Positions 1 through 10,893 of a DNA stretch of 64,000 bases are shown here, piece after piece (the stretch's first letter is position 1; every line of letters starts with the position of its first letter). Both the position numbers and the translations under genes were made by a program. Location of the stretch: NCBI RefSeq assembly GCF_018687715.1, contig NC_056759.1, positions 6,712,501-6,776,500 of the forward strand. The letters run 5' to 3'. Under the pieces are notes generated by a model. That model worked only from the letters and a program-made list of their open reading frames with translations, made no database searches and had not been told where the DNA came from. The DNA comes from Carya illinoinensis (Eukaryota > Streptophyta > Magnoliopsida > Fagales > Juglandaceae).

Positions 1-2
1 AT

Positions 3-338
3 TTTGTGGTGTTAGACATGGAAGAAGATGAAGAAGTCCCACTAATTCTTGGGCGACCATTCTTGGCTACGGGAAGAGCTTTGATTGATGTTCAAAAGGG
101 TGAGTTAACATTGAGAGTGAACAAGGAAGAGGTTTTGTTCAAAATTTACCAAGCCATGAGAATTCCAGAAGAGCCAAGCACTTGCTTCCGGGTTGATGTC
201 ATTAAGCAAGGTGTGGAAAAGCCCTTTAAAGAAGATGCACCAGCCAATCACCTAGAACGAGCCTTGCAGCAGGATACATCACTTAGCAATGAAGTGGAGA
301 GGAACTATACTCTTATTCCTTTTGGAGATCCCGATTGA
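3..338 (+). pseudogene. Ty3/gypsy protease C-terminal part, cut by the left edge
   Basis: The frame is open from the left edge to a TGA at 336-338. It encodes the C-terminal half of a retroviral-type aspartic protease from a plant Ty3/gypsy polyprotein. The signature is ILGRPFLATGRALIDV, followed by a LTLRV strand. In an autonomous element the frame would continue into reverse transcriptase, RNase H and integrase. Here it stops about 80 residues after the signature and is followed by a stretch resembling the region that normally lies after pol. I infer that this element lacks most of pol and is non-autonomous. The active-site half of the protease is outside the window. Confidence 0.75.
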
Positions 339-2006
339 TGAAGATTGAAAAGTCTGGCTGTAGACTTTAAAACAAGCGCTTATGGGAGGCAACCCATAGA
401 TCTATCTTTCTTTCTTTCATTTATTTTATTATCTTTATTTATTTAAGTTTTAATAAATTAATTTTTGATGCAGGTATTTAGCAAGAATAAAGAGCTGGAA
501 AATTTTTAAACCTCGGAAGGTTCACCATGAAACCAGGGAAGTTCCTTTATTTCTTCAATCCTTTTTACTTTTGCATCACAATGAGGACATTGTTTAGTTT
601 AAGTTTGGGGGTGTAAACTCCTATAATTATTTGATCCTCTTGTTTTCTAAGTTTTGGGTTGTTGATGGGTTGTTTGATTCTCTTACCAAGCATGCATTGG
701 AGTAAGATTGAATTCTCTATGACTCTGAAATTTGTGATTGAAGATGGTTTTGAGAAAAATTTTCAAAAATTTCTTTTATGTCAAGTGAAGTTTTGTGGGT
801 ACTTTGGTTTAAATCTTTGACCTTGAACACAATTGAGCACATAGTCATTTTTCTCTTATTCCATTTTGCTTATGAAGAGAAGAAGTTGAATTAATTGAAA
901 GAGGGAGGTTCGATTTTGCTTTGCTCTAGAATCCGTTGATGGATCCTTGAGGCGAAATCCTAGTTGAGACCAAATATTAGAGAAATGATCTAGGCATTTC
1001 TTTGGCATAACCAAAAAGCTTTCCCAGCCGTCCTAAATGTCATGCCATCATTACATGGTGTGTTTCCATAGTCAACCCCCTTGAGCCTTCATGAGCCTTT
1101 ATTGATTCTTTAAACTACATAAACCATGCCCGCTCTAAGCCTGAAAAACAATGAATCTACCGTTGATAGTTTGAGAAAATACTTTGGTGGAGAGTTACAT
1201 TTAAAAGAGAAAATTGGTTTCATGATGAAACGTATTATGTTTGCTCTATTTGATCAAAGAAAAAGAAGAAGAAGAAAGGAAGTGATTGAAAAAAAAAAAA
1301 AAAAAGAGAGAGAAGAAGAGGAAAAAGAAAAAGAAAAGAAAAGAAAAAGAAGTCGCCAAGCGGAATGTGAATTACCTCAAATTTTGTTAAGGGAAGTGTT
1401 GGTATTACATCAGTGATTACAGCAATTTTAATGCCACAAGTATGAGCATATTGCCAAGAAAGAGCTATGATTTGAATCATGTGAGTTTCTCTTTTAATGT
1501 TCTTTTCACTAAGTATTTTCCCAGTTTGATTTAATTTCCCATATCCAGTTCTTTCTTAACCCTCACCCTGTGGCCTATCATTACAACCTTAATAAAGACC
1601 TTTTGATCTTTGATTTTGGTGTTGACTACATTAGTGGAGAGGATTTCTGAAAATTGGACTTATGGGGTTAAGTTTTAAGAGAATTCTTCTGATTTTGGTT
1701 GTTCTACTTTTATCTGAGTTTGCAGGTGGTTTGAGGTTAAATTGACTATATCACACACCCACTCAAGGTCTTAGCTTTAGGTTGAAATAAACGCCTAACT
1801 CTTGCTTGACAAATTGCAAAATTTTTGATTGATTTTCTTGCTATCTTTGATGTTAAAAGAGTAAGATACTAGAGATGAAATCTAAATTCATAAAAGTTTG
1901 GTGAATGATGATACTTCTCTTTGGGGTCGAGTTGATATTGCCTAAACTATCATTTGTTTTTCTTTTTTTGTTTGAGGACAAACAAAGTTGTAAGTTTGGG
2001 GGTATT
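339..2006 (+). mobile_element. 3' internal untranslated region of the gypsy element with polypurine tract
   Basis: No credible coding region was found. Positions 376-395 read GCGCTTATGGGAGGCAACCC, a sequence I associate with the post-pol region of Athila-like elements. The string AAGTTTGGGGGT occurs at 601-612 and again at 1992-2003. The second copy sits directly before the LTR and is the likely polypurine tract. A purine-rich tract at 1257-1350 (GAA/AAG-rich) gives a spurious lysine/glutamate-rich reading frame. The short distance between protease and LTR indicates a large internal deletion or a non-autonomous form. Confidence 0.6.
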
Positions 2007-2046
2007 TGATGGCTTGCAAAATTTCATATTGCAGATTTTACAAGTT

Positions 2047-2282
2047 CGCTCGAGCGGAGGCTCTTGGCCGCTCGAGCGAATTCAGGCAGATTCAAACGCT
2101 CGACTGCCGCTCGACAGGGAGCTCGAGCAGGTTGCTGAAAAACGAAGATCGCTCGAGCGGAGACATTGGCCGCTCGAGCGAAATCAGGCAGAGTCGAACG
2201 CTCGATGTGCGCTCGATAGGACGCTCGAGCGAAATCAGGCAGAGTCGAACGCTCGACGCGCGCTCGACATCCCGCTCGAGCG
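2047..2282 (+). repeat. Palindromic CGCTCGAGCG minisatellite in U3
   Basis: The palindrome CGCTCGAGCG or a one- to two-base variant begins at 2047, 2069, 2120, 2150, 2171, 2222 and 2273. Half-copies GCTCGAC or GCTCGAT lie between them. Units at 2171, 2222 and 2273 are spaced exactly 51 bp apart, and 2069 to 2120 is also 51 bp. The array ends about 45 bp upstream of the TATA box, the place where U3 enhancer repeats usually sit. A regulatory role is inference. Confidence 0.85.
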
Positions 2283-2326
2283 AACATCGTATTTTGACAG
2301 GTTTTAGGTTTTCCGCCGTGGGACCA

Positions 2327-2334
2327 TATAAAAG
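2327..2334 (+). promoter_or_regulatory. TATA box of the gypsy LTR
   Basis: CCATATAAAAGG lies within the LTR downstream of the U3 repeats. A start of transcription about 25-32 bp downstream would fall at about 2355-2362, defining the start of R. Confidence 0.6.
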
Positions 2335-3335
2335 GCCATTCTTCACTCTAGAGCTGCGGTTTTTGACTAGAGAACACTCTTTGGGAGAGAAAAACATAAC
2401 TAGAGGGATTCAAATCATTTGTTTTGGAGACGGAATTCCAATTTATTGCACGTACGTTGGATTCATACACGAGCACGGACGGGAGAAAGGCGTTGAATCG
2501 TTCTCTTGAGCTTTTGACGACCAGTTGAGGCTGCAAGGAGGATTTTTCAGTGTTTATTTTCTTCTTCCCATCTTCTCAGAACAATTATGGTGAATTCGTT
2601 TATGTTGAATTCCAATTCTAGTATGAGCTAAATTTTCTTCTTTCTAGGAAAACGATGTAACCTAATTCCGAACTATGCTTGTTTGTCCATGCTAATTTAA
2701 TGCAATTCTCTATTTGTTTATCTGATTTATTCTGAGTTTAATGCTTCTAATTAACTGGCCATTGATTAGATGATTATTAATCTTGTGATTTGCTATCGAA
2801 AGAGGGAATCATAGGGTAGATCTTGGATATTTCAGCATAGGTAAGTATAGAGATCGAAAGACTTGTATGAACCTGTGTAGTAATTAAATCATTGGTCTTA
2901 TTGCGTTCTTGATTATTTAATTTGCATACTCTTGTGTGAATTGATAAACTAGAATCACTTCCAATTGACTATCGAAAGAGGCTTTTGGATGAATTAGAGA
3001 TTTGCTAATAGACAAAAGAGGTTTAAGTTAAATTAGCTGGATGAGAAAAGCATAGTGAAGAATTATGGTGAAATCGATTTCCTAGAAGGTTTCTTCCCCA
3101 TTGAATTTGATCTTTGAAAGTCAGTTTTATTTTCTTTGCTTATTTCTCTTTGAGTTGATCTAAGTTTATTTGCAACAACAAAAACCTTAGCGATTCCTCT
3201 AGATAAAATTGAGATTAGTAAAATTTTGGTATTTGGCAAGAGTAAGGTACCAATCCCTGAGGACGATACTCTACTTATTACTTTACTATAAGACTACGAT
3301 ACTGTGCACTTGCAGTTTTGCACCGGTCAAGTTTT

Positions 3336-3354
3336 TGGCGCCGTTGCCGGGGAT
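3336..3354 (+). other. Primer binding site complementary to tRNA-Asp
   Basis: TGGCGCCGTTGCCGGGGAT follows the LTR by a few bases. It matches the complement of the 3' end of plant tRNA-Asp(GTC) as I remember it. This is a frequent primer choice in plant Ty3/gypsy elements. Confidence 0.8.
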
Positions 3355-3456
3355 TGGTTTATTCTTATTCTTTTTGTCAATATCGATACAAAGTAATCTT
3401 GGTTTTAATTTAGAATTTTGTTTTAATTTGTTCTACAGGTGTGTTTTTGACATTGG

Positions 3457-3924
3457 ATGCGCCGTACTAGATCTCGTGACATTATTCCTGTTGATCCGGA
3501 GATTGAAAGAACTCTTAGATCACTAAGAAGAAATAAGATACTAGTCATGGCTGAAGAAGATCGTGAGGTACTACCACGCACCTTGAAGGACTATGTACGG
3601 CCAGTTGTGAATGGAAATTACTCGAGCATAATGCGCCAGCCAATCAATGCCAACAACTTTGAGCTCAAACCAGCTTTGATTAGCATGGTGCAGCAGGCTC
3701 AATTCAGTGGATCACCACTTGATGATCCCAATATTCACCTGGCTATGTTCTTGGAGATTTGTGATACTGTGAAGATCAATGGTGTTACTGAAGACACCAT
3801 TAGACTGAGATTGTTTCCCTTCTCTTTGAGGGACAAGGCTAGAGGTTGGCTACAATCTCTACAACCGGGAAGCATTGTTAGTTGGCAGGACATGGCTGAG
3901 AGGTTTCTTGCTAAATTTTTTTGA
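3457..3924 (+). pseudogene. Truncated gag of the gypsy element
   Basis: An open frame of 155 codons begins about 100 bp after the PBS. The C-terminal part (LRLFPFSLRDKARGWL, then SWQDMAERFLAKF) is the start of the Retrotrans_gag domain of plant Ty3/gypsy elements. The frame then runs into a TTTTTTGA stop that belongs to the joined R-U5 copy beginning at 3918. About three quarters of gag and everything downstream are missing. The codons are otherwise undamaged, so the truncation appears recent. Confidence 0.8.
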
Positions 3925-4284
3925 CTAGAGAACACTCTTTGGGAGAGAAAAACATAACTAGAGGGATTCAAATCATTTGTTTTGGAGACGGAATTCCAAT
4001 TTATTGCACGTACGTTGGATTCATACACGAGCACGGACGGGAGAAAGGCGTTGAATCGTTCCCTTGAGCTTTTGACGACCAGTTGAGGCTGCAAGGAGGA
4101 TTTTTCAGTGTTTATTTTCTTCTTCCCATCTTCTCAGAACAATTATGGTGAATTCGTTTATGTTGAATTCCAATTCTAGCATGAGCTAAATTTTCTTCTT
4201 TCTAGGAAAACGATGTAACCTAATTCCGAACTATGCTTGTTTGTCCATGCTAATTTAATGCAATTCTCTATTTGTTTATCTGAT
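3918..4284 (+). repeat. Second copy of the LTR R-U5 segment fused to gag
   Basis: 3918-4284 is a direct copy of 2360-2726 (constant offset 1558). I see only two mismatches by eye in 367 bp (in the region of 4062 and of 4180). It begins at a run of T shared by gag and LTR (TTTTTGACTAG in both) and lacks all of U3. It ends abruptly at 4284, where minus-strand gypsy integrase sequence begins. The start coincides with the predicted first bases of R. Confidence 0.85.
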
Positions 4285-4640
4285 CAGCCAGTTAACGATT
4301 CCGAACCTGGCTCATCCTCTGGCTATTTGGAACGGGCCGATCAGATCAAGACCCCAATGCACAAAAGGCCACAGGGCAGTCACCGATGTTAACTCTTCTA
4401 CGGGGTGATGTGGTACTGGCTCGTGTTCTTGGCACTTCAGGCATTTTTTGACAAAATCTTGTGCATCTTTGAGAAGGTGCAGTCAGTAGTATCCAGCTCG
4501 AGTCACTTTTGCAACCAGCACCCTACCCCCCGCGCAACTCTAGCATGCGCCTTCGTGATTCTCTGCTAGGACGTATTGGGCCTCTTCTGAAGTCTAGCAC
4601 CGAAGAAAGGGCTAGGAGAATCCCCTCCTGGAGAGGATCC
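4285..4640 (-). pseudogene. Integrase zinc-binding domain and start of catalytic core
   Basis: Translating the minus strand gives an H2C2-like segment ending KKCLKCQEHEPVPHHP, followed by LWPFVHWGLDLIGPFQIARG, which opens the integrase catalytic core (first catalytic Asp in GLDLIGP). A stop follows ARG and the sequence ends at the junction at 4285. The piece is non-functional. Confidence 0.75.
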
Positions 4641-4656
4641 CCTTGATCATAGTGAA

Positions 4657-5507
4657 CTAGGCAGCTCTGTTCTTAACTTTCAGCACTTCCTCTGGGTCGT
4701 CGGGCAATTTATCCTCCTGAAATAAATCCCTGATGTCTACAGCCCATTGAGGGGATGTCGGGGCGATGGCGAGTTTCTCCATCCCGATTGATGAGGTATC
4801 GATTGTTTTGACATTAGTTTGTTCCGAGAGTTGGGACTCGTCCTGTCCTGATGTAGCTCTCGCTAGTCGATCTGCCTTTTGATTTTTCGCCCTAGGAATC
4901 TTCTGGGTTCGGAAGTACCGGAAGCGATCGTGCTCATTGTAGATGAGTTGGATGTATTTTTTCAGCCTATCCCCCTTTGCCACAAACTGCCCGAGCACCT
5001 GGCTGACGACTACTTGGAAACCTGACCTCACGTCTAGTTCCTCCACCCCTAACAGTCGTGCCACCGCCATTCCTACCAAAAGCGCCTCGTACTCAACCTC
5101 ATTGTTGGTTGCCTTGTAGGCGAACGTGCTGCATAATTGTGTTCCTCCCCCTATTTCGTTATGATGTGGACCCCTACTCTGCCACCAACCCGACACAATG
5201 AACCGTCTACATAGATCTGCCAAGGTCTCCCTAGTGGTGTTGTAGGGGCTTCTTTTGTAAAAATCCGTGAACTCAGCGATGAAGTCTACCAGTATTTGGG
5301 CTTTAATCGCGGTACGGGGGCACTACTTGATGTCAAATTCGTTAAGTTCGATCGCCCACTTGGCGAGCAGGTCGAAGGTGTCTGGCTTCTAGAGGACCTT
5401 CTTGAGGGGCTAGTCTGTTTTCTGTTTGAAATCTTCATTGGGTGAGCTTGAAAATATGGCCTTAGTCTCCTAGCCACGACCACCAACGCAAATGCTAGCA
5501 TCTCCAT
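4657..5507 (-). pseudogene. RNase H region of the minus-strand gypsy element
   Basis: 4657-5223 encodes the RNase H core with TNNEVEYEALLVGM (catalytic-Glu region) and the tail KADRLARATSG. 5286-5507 encodes the connection just before it, with RRLRPYFQAHPM. The two pieces are in different frames, so at least one frameshift separates them. Family-typical features are present but the protein cannot be made as a unit. Confidence 0.75.
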
Positions 5508-5564
5508 TCGAGCATACCGGCCTTTGGCTCCTCGTAAAGCCTTGCTCGTGTAGTAGACTGGTCT

Positions 5565-6390
5565 TTATCCTTCCCCTGTGTCGCAAATCAGAACCTCCGA
5601 GACTGCATTCGGAGACACGACCAGGTATACATTTAGATTTTCTCTCTGCCTGGTTTGGCTGAGAAGAGGGGGTGAGTCAGATATCGCTTCAGGTCGGAGA
5701 AGGCTTCTTCGCATCGCTTGTCCCACTCTTGAGCTTTTCTCAAGACTTTGAAAAAAGATAGGCACTTGTCGGTCGATCAAGCAATGAAGCAATTGAGGGC
5801 TGCCACTCTGCCGACCAACCTTTGGACTTCGTGGAGATTGCATCCCTATTATGGCCTTGACTTTCTCGAGATTGGCTTTGATGCCTGGCTCTGAGACCAT
5901 AAACCTCAAAAACTTTCTGGGCTCCACCCCAAATGCACACTTGTTGAATTGAGTTTTATTTGGTATCGCTGAAGGATCGAGAAAGCCCCACGGAGGTTCG
6001 TCAAGTGTGAGTCTAGCTTCTTGCTTTGCACCAGCAGGTTGTCCACATATACTTCCATCTTTCGACTGATCTGCTGTTTGAACATTCGATTGACTAGCTG
6101 CTGATAGGTAGCGTCGGCATTCTTCAGACCAAACGACATGGCTTTATTGTAGTATAGCCCCTGATCTGGAACGAACGTTGTCTTCTCTTCATTGTTTGGG
6201 CTCATCTTGATCTGGTTGTACCCAGAGTAGGCATCCATAAAATCGAGGAGGGGGTGCTTGCTGTTGAATCCACAATTAAATCGATGCAGGGCAGGGGAAA
6301 GTTGTCCTTTGGGCATGCTTTGTTGAGGTTGGTGAAGTCTACGCACATCCACCACTTCCCGTTAGCTTTTTTCACTAGGACCACATTCAA
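5565..6390 (-). pseudogene. Reverse transcriptase of the minus-strand gypsy element
   Basis: The start is KKANGKWWMCVDFTNLNKAC (6390 downward). DAYSGYNQIKM and FGLKNADATYQQLVNRMF follow in another frame, and EPRKFLRFMVSEPGIKANLE (thumb region) in a third. The catalytic box reads YVDN in place of YVDD, so the second aspartate is lost in addition to the frameshifts. The copy is inactive. Confidence 0.8.
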
Positions 6391-6879
6391 GAGCCACTCT
6401 GGGTAATGTACCTCGCGAACGAGCCTTGCCGTAAGGAGTCAATCCACTTCTTTTACTATGGTTGCGTATTTCTTGGCACCGAAACTCTGCTGTTTCTGCT
6501 TAATCTTCTGAGCCGCCAGGTTTACACACAGTCGATGCTTGATGACTGAATTGTCTATTCCTGGCATATCTTTGTGGCTCCAAGGGAAGATGCCCTGGTG
6601 CTCAACGGGGAGGTGCTTCAATTGCTGCCTTATTCGAGGGTCAGTTGAGTCCCCATTCGAATGGTACGCACCGACCTCTGGGTGTCAACCGAGACCAACT
6701 CTAGGGGCTCATTTGGCTCGGCTTCACACAGGGCCTCCTCATCTCGGATCTCTTCATCCCATTCGGTTAGGTTGAGAGGGAGAAGGGCTTCAACTCCCTT
6801 GCCTCCATCATCGGCACTTGTGATTGTCTTCACCTCATGCCTGAGTTTGCGGGTGTAGCATTCTCGAGCTAGGACCTAT

Positions 6880-7410
6880 TCATCTCGGATCTCCCCCACC
6901 CTTAAATATGTGAAGAACTTCATCTTGCGGTGATATGTGGAGGTCATCGCCTTGAGGCTGTTTAGCGTGGGATGATCGACTATCGCATTGTACGATGATG
7001 GGGCTTTGACCACCAAGAAGTCCGCCATGGTCGCCGCTGTCCTCAGGGCCTTGCCAGCTAGAATTAATAAGGTAATAACCCCCATTGGTTGGACCACATT
7101 GCCAGGTAAAGCCTTTTAGAGGGATCAGAGCTTGACGTAACCTATCCGATCTGATCCCCATCTTGACGAAGGCTTCCCAAAACATGATATCTACCGAGCT
7201 CCCATTATCCACCAGGATCCGCTTGAGGGTGAAGTCCGCGACCTGCATGGTTAGGACCAACACGTCATCATGTGGGTGGAGGATCTCTTCTTCATCCCTC
7301 TCGTTGAAGCTTATGGTGATTCCCCTGGCCAGCTTGTGAATTCGGAGCGCAACATGACCGGTCGTGAACACTTCTTCGTATCGCATTGGCGATTGTGTGG
7401 ATCTCGCCAA
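6880..7410 (-). pseudogene. Aspartic protease of the minus-strand gypsy element
   Basis: A 176-codon minus-strand frame contains ADFTLKRILVDNGSSVDIMF. The active-site triad is changed to DNG from the usual DTG/DSG. The later GLLGG part is frame-shifted. About 0.5 kb between this frame and RT (6400-6880) contains further in-frame remnants but several stops. Confidence 0.7.
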
Positions 7411-7522
7411 TCGGCCTTCTGGTTCTCTTGGGGCTCCTTAGAACTTCCGGGTTAGCCGCCCGGTTGCCTGGTAGTGTCCTCTGATTGCCATTCCTAGGCA
7501 GCTCTCGGCAATCTTCAAAGTG

Positions 7523-8745
7523 TCACCCTTGGTCCTGCATTTCCATCCTCTTCATTCTATTAAGGGTGTAATAGTCTTCGGTACTATGTCTATCAGTCAT
7601 ATGGTGACTACAATACGAGCACCCTCTGGGTTCTCGCCTTGAGTCCCTTCGCAAGCTTATCTCCTTTTCTCCTTCTACCGTCAAGTTGGCGTGCATTCTA
7701 GGGGCGCCTTGTGGTCTCGAGTGCCTCGAGGTTTCTCCCTTTTTCTTCCACTCCGCTGCCCCCTTCTTCCCCTTATCTCGCCCTCGACTGTCCTTCTGCT
7801 TGGTTGCCCTTAGGTAGGCCCCCTCCACTTCGGATTATTGTGGCCCTGTTAGTGCTTTTAATGTATCCTCCACATTAATGAACCCATCTGCTCAATCCAT
7901 GAATTCCCTCAGGGTGATCGGGATCTAATAGGCTATCTCAGCTATGAAGGGGTTTCTAGGCCAGATCCTCGCTAGGAGGGTTGTCAGGGTGATCTTTTCG
8001 TCTTGATCATCGGTAGTCATTCGTTCCCTATTGAAAAGTGCAAGGTAGGATTTTTGGCTTTCGCTATCACGTTGCTTGACTGTCAGGAGATACGCCACCA
8101 GGTGCCTCTTTTTGGGCTTGCTAAGAACTGAGTCACAAATAGGCAAGCCAACTCGTCGAAGCTTCCTATCATCCCTGATGGTAGGGATTCGAACCAGGTT
8201 TGGGCCCCGCCCTTCAGTGTCAATGGGAAGGCTCGGCAAGCTATTTCCCCGAAAAATTGTGCAACTTCATGTGGGCCTCGAACATGTCCAGGTGTTCTAG
8301 TGGGTCCTTGGTTTTGTGGTACAGCTCCATCTAAGGAATTTTGAATTTCGGTGGTAGAGAAACTGCCATGACTTCAGTGCTGTAAGGCAAGTTTGTGTTT
8401 CCCAGCAGCTGCTCGACCGCTGAGGGTGTCTCGACCCGCCTGGCTATCTCCTTGTACTTGTCTCCTAGCTCTTGCAGTTCCGAATGTATCCGTCTTCTTT
8501 CTTCGTCTGCGGCCGCACTCATTTGGTCACGACGTGACTCTATGTGCTCGTTGCCACTAGGCTCGTCTTCCCTTCCCAACTCTTCGTTGGTTCATCGTAG
8601 CACTGTGTTCTCCTTGTGTAGTTCCCCCATTTCCTCAGTAAGCTTCCTTATCATTTCTTCCATCTTCGCCAGCCTTGCCTTCATCACGTCGTTCGCACAT
8701 TCTTCCTCCTGCGCAGTTTGGGACCGCGTCATTGCCAGCATGTGA
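7523..8745 (-). pseudogene. Gag of the minus-strand gypsy element
   Basis: Three fragments are seen. 8331-8579 is an N-terminal charged coiled-coil-like part (EERRRIHSELQELGDKYKEI). 7925-8239 is the Retrotrans_gag core (KPKKRHLVAYLLTVKQRDSE, then SYLALFNRERM). 7523-7828 is a basic region ending with CSYCSHHMTDRHSTEDYYTL, a decayed zinc knuckle. The fragments are separated by stops and frameshifts. Confidence 0.7.
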
Positions 8746-8773
8746 AGCACACGTTGTTAGAGAAAAGAAAAGA

Positions 8774-8791
8774 ATCTCACAGATGGTGCCA
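8774..8791 (-). other. Primer binding site of the minus-strand gypsy element
   Basis: On the minus strand TGGCACCATCTGTGAGAT follows the LTR end by five bases. It looks like a CpG-decayed form of TGGCGCCGTCTGTGGGAA, a PBS I associate with Tat-like plant elements. The tRNA was not identified. Confidence 0.5.
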
Positions 8792-8795
8792 CTGT

Positions 8796-9260
8796 TGACG
8801 ACGTGTTTGGCGGCTTGTAGTTGCACGGGCCCGCCCTTTGTACCTGCAAGACGTGCAGAGGATGGACTCGGGGGAGTCCGTTAGTCCTCCGATAGTTTTG
8901 TTAGTAGGTGTTTCACGTATGTGTAAAAAGGATCAACCAACCTTTTTCGTAAAAGGACTGGGGCTTTTATACCTGGCCTGAACTCAATCAGTTAGGAGAT
9001 GTGTGGGATTCCAAGGTATGTCTGAGTCAGAGTTATCTTGTCTCTGACTCGGCAATGACTTGTCATGTCGTGGTCACGTAAGGGTATACCCTGCCATATA
9101 ATAAATGCAACATGTTCCTGATTTTTTGTGATTGGGTCAATAATAAATGCGACGTGCCCCTGCCCACCTAGGCGTGGAGAAGCATATTGTCCTTCCTTCA
9201 GTGGGTGCAACCCGCTTAGAAAACCGACATAAGTAGGACTTTAGGGGGGGTGAGACATCA
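8796..9260 (-). mobile_element. 5' LTR of the minus-strand gypsy element
   Basis: On the minus strand it starts TGATGTCTCACC and ends GTCA just before the PBS, so the ends show a TGA/TCA inverted repeat. Length is about 465 bp. A TATAAAAG box lies at 8964-8971 on the minus strand. The start could equally be the TG at 9257. Confidence 0.6.
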
Positions 9261-10050
<790 letters not shown>

Positions 10051-10893
10051 ATGGCTTTTCTTCAACTAATTCCCTCTTTGTCGCTCTCTCACAGAGCCGC
10101 TTTAAGTTTAAACCCAGCTGCTATTCCCTCTCCCCTACGTCCAATCCCTGCAGTATTTTCTAAGAGAACCCATTCCCTCCGCAGAAACCGCAACTCTCTC
10201 CGGTGCTCCTCCTCCTCTTTCTCCGAGAAGTACCACACTAATCCTCCGAAATCAAACGATGTCGTGGAGCTCCCTATTTTCCCCCTGCCGCTCGTGCTGT
10301 TCCCGGGCGGGATTCTACCCCTACAGATCTTCGAGTTCCGGTACCGTATGATGATGCACACTCTCCTCCAGACCGATCTCCGCTTCGGTGTCATATACTC
10401 CGACGAGTTTTCGGGTACTGCTGACGTCGGATGCGTCGGAGAGGTGGTCAAACACGAGCGCCTCGTCGACGACCGGTTCTTCCTCATCTGCAAGGGCCAG
10501 GAGCGGTTCCGAATGACCAACCTCGTACGCACCAAGCCTTACCTCGTCGCAGAGGTGACGTGGCTGGAGGACCGGCCATCAGGGGACGGGGAAGAGGATC
10601 TGGAGACACTGGCGAACGGGGTCGAGGCGCACATGAAGGACGTGATTCGGCTGTCGAACCGGCTAGGCGGGAAGCCGGAGAAGGAGGCAATAGACCTACG
10701 GAGGAACCTGTTCCCGACGCCGTTTTCGTTCTTCGTTGGGAGCACCTTCGAGGGTGCTGCGAGGGAGCAGCAAGCCTTGCTTGAGTTGGAGGACACCGCG
10801 GCGAGGCTGAAGAGGGAGAAAGAGACCTTGAGGAACACGCTCAATTACTTGACGGCGGCCTCGGCGGTTAAGGACGCGTTTCCCTCGTCGTAA
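10051..10893 (+). CDS. Plastid-targeted LON substrate-binding-domain protein
   Basis: The gene is a single exon of 280 codons and starts at the first in-frame ATG. Residues 1-55 are rich in Ser, Arg and hydrophobic residues and poor in acidic ones, as in a chloroplast transit peptide (inferred). From about residue 72 the protein shows the N-terminal (PUA-like) domain of Lon proteases: VELPIFPLPLVLFPGGILPL, QIFEFRYRMM, then GCVGEVVKHERL and the strand FLICKGQERFRM. No AAA ATPase or Ser-Lys protease domain follows, and the end is a helical ARLKREKETLRNTLNYL tail. This matches the small plant LON-domain proteins (Arabidopsis At1g19740/At1g75460, about 280 residues). Their biochemical role is not well known, and substrate or partner binding is only inferred. 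The frame is intact and GC-rich, in contrast to the surrounding AT-rich DNA. Confidence 0.93.
   Translation: MAFLQLIPSLSLSHRAALSLNPAAIPSPLRPIPAVFSKRTHSLRRNRNSLRCSSSSFSEKYHTNPPKSNDVVELPIFPLPLVLFPGGILPLQIFEFRYRMMMHTLLQTDLRFGVIYSDEFSGTADVGCVGEVVKHERLVDDRFFLICKGQERFRMTNLVRTKPYLVAEVTWLEDRPSGDGEEDLETLANGVEAHMKDVIRLSNRLGGKPEKEAIDLRRNLFPTPFSFFVGSTFEGAAREQQALLELEDTAARLKREKETLRNTLNYLTAASAVKDAFPSS

Larger units (their letters stand above)
2007..3329 (+). mobile_element. Full LTR of a Ty3/gypsy element
   Basis: The segment starts with TGATGG just after the polypurine tract and ends with a CA (CCGGTCA) a few bases before a primer binding site. Length is about 1.32 kb. U3 holds the CGCTCGAGCG repeats (2047-2282) and a TATA box at 2327-2334, so R should start near 2355-2360. 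It is flanked by the 3' end of one internal region on the left and by a PBS plus gag on the right. It therefore serves as 3' LTR of one unit and 5' LTR of the next, a tandem arrangement. Exact termini are inferred from TG/CA and flanking motifs. Confidence 0.7.
4285..9260 (-). mobile_element. Decayed, truncated Ty3/gypsy element (Tat-like), minus strand
   Basis: Read on the minus strand the order is LTR (9260-8796), PBS, gag, protease, reverse transcriptase, RNase H, then the zinc-binding domain and the first part of the integrase core. The domain order protease-RT-RNaseH-integrase is that of Ty3/gypsy. Every domain is broken by stops or frameshifts. The element is cut at 4285 inside the integrase core, so the rest of integrase and the 3' LTR are missing and no target duplication can be defined. 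Confidence 0.85.

Noticed and set aside
1126..1416. Lysine/glutamate-rich 96-codon frame
   Set aside because: It comes from a purine-rich tract in the retrotransposon untranslated region and has no domain.
2047..2282. CRISPR-like array
   Set aside because: The repeats are short palindromes within 22-51 bp units in a plant LTR; the spacers are themselves repeats.
3336..3354. tRNA-Asp gene fragment
   Set aside because: Only the 3' end complement is present, directly after an LTR. It is a primer binding site, not a tRNA gene.
10431..10844. Overlapping frames in the LON-domain gene
   Set aside because: High GC content opens alternative frames. Only the 280-codon frame carries family motifs.
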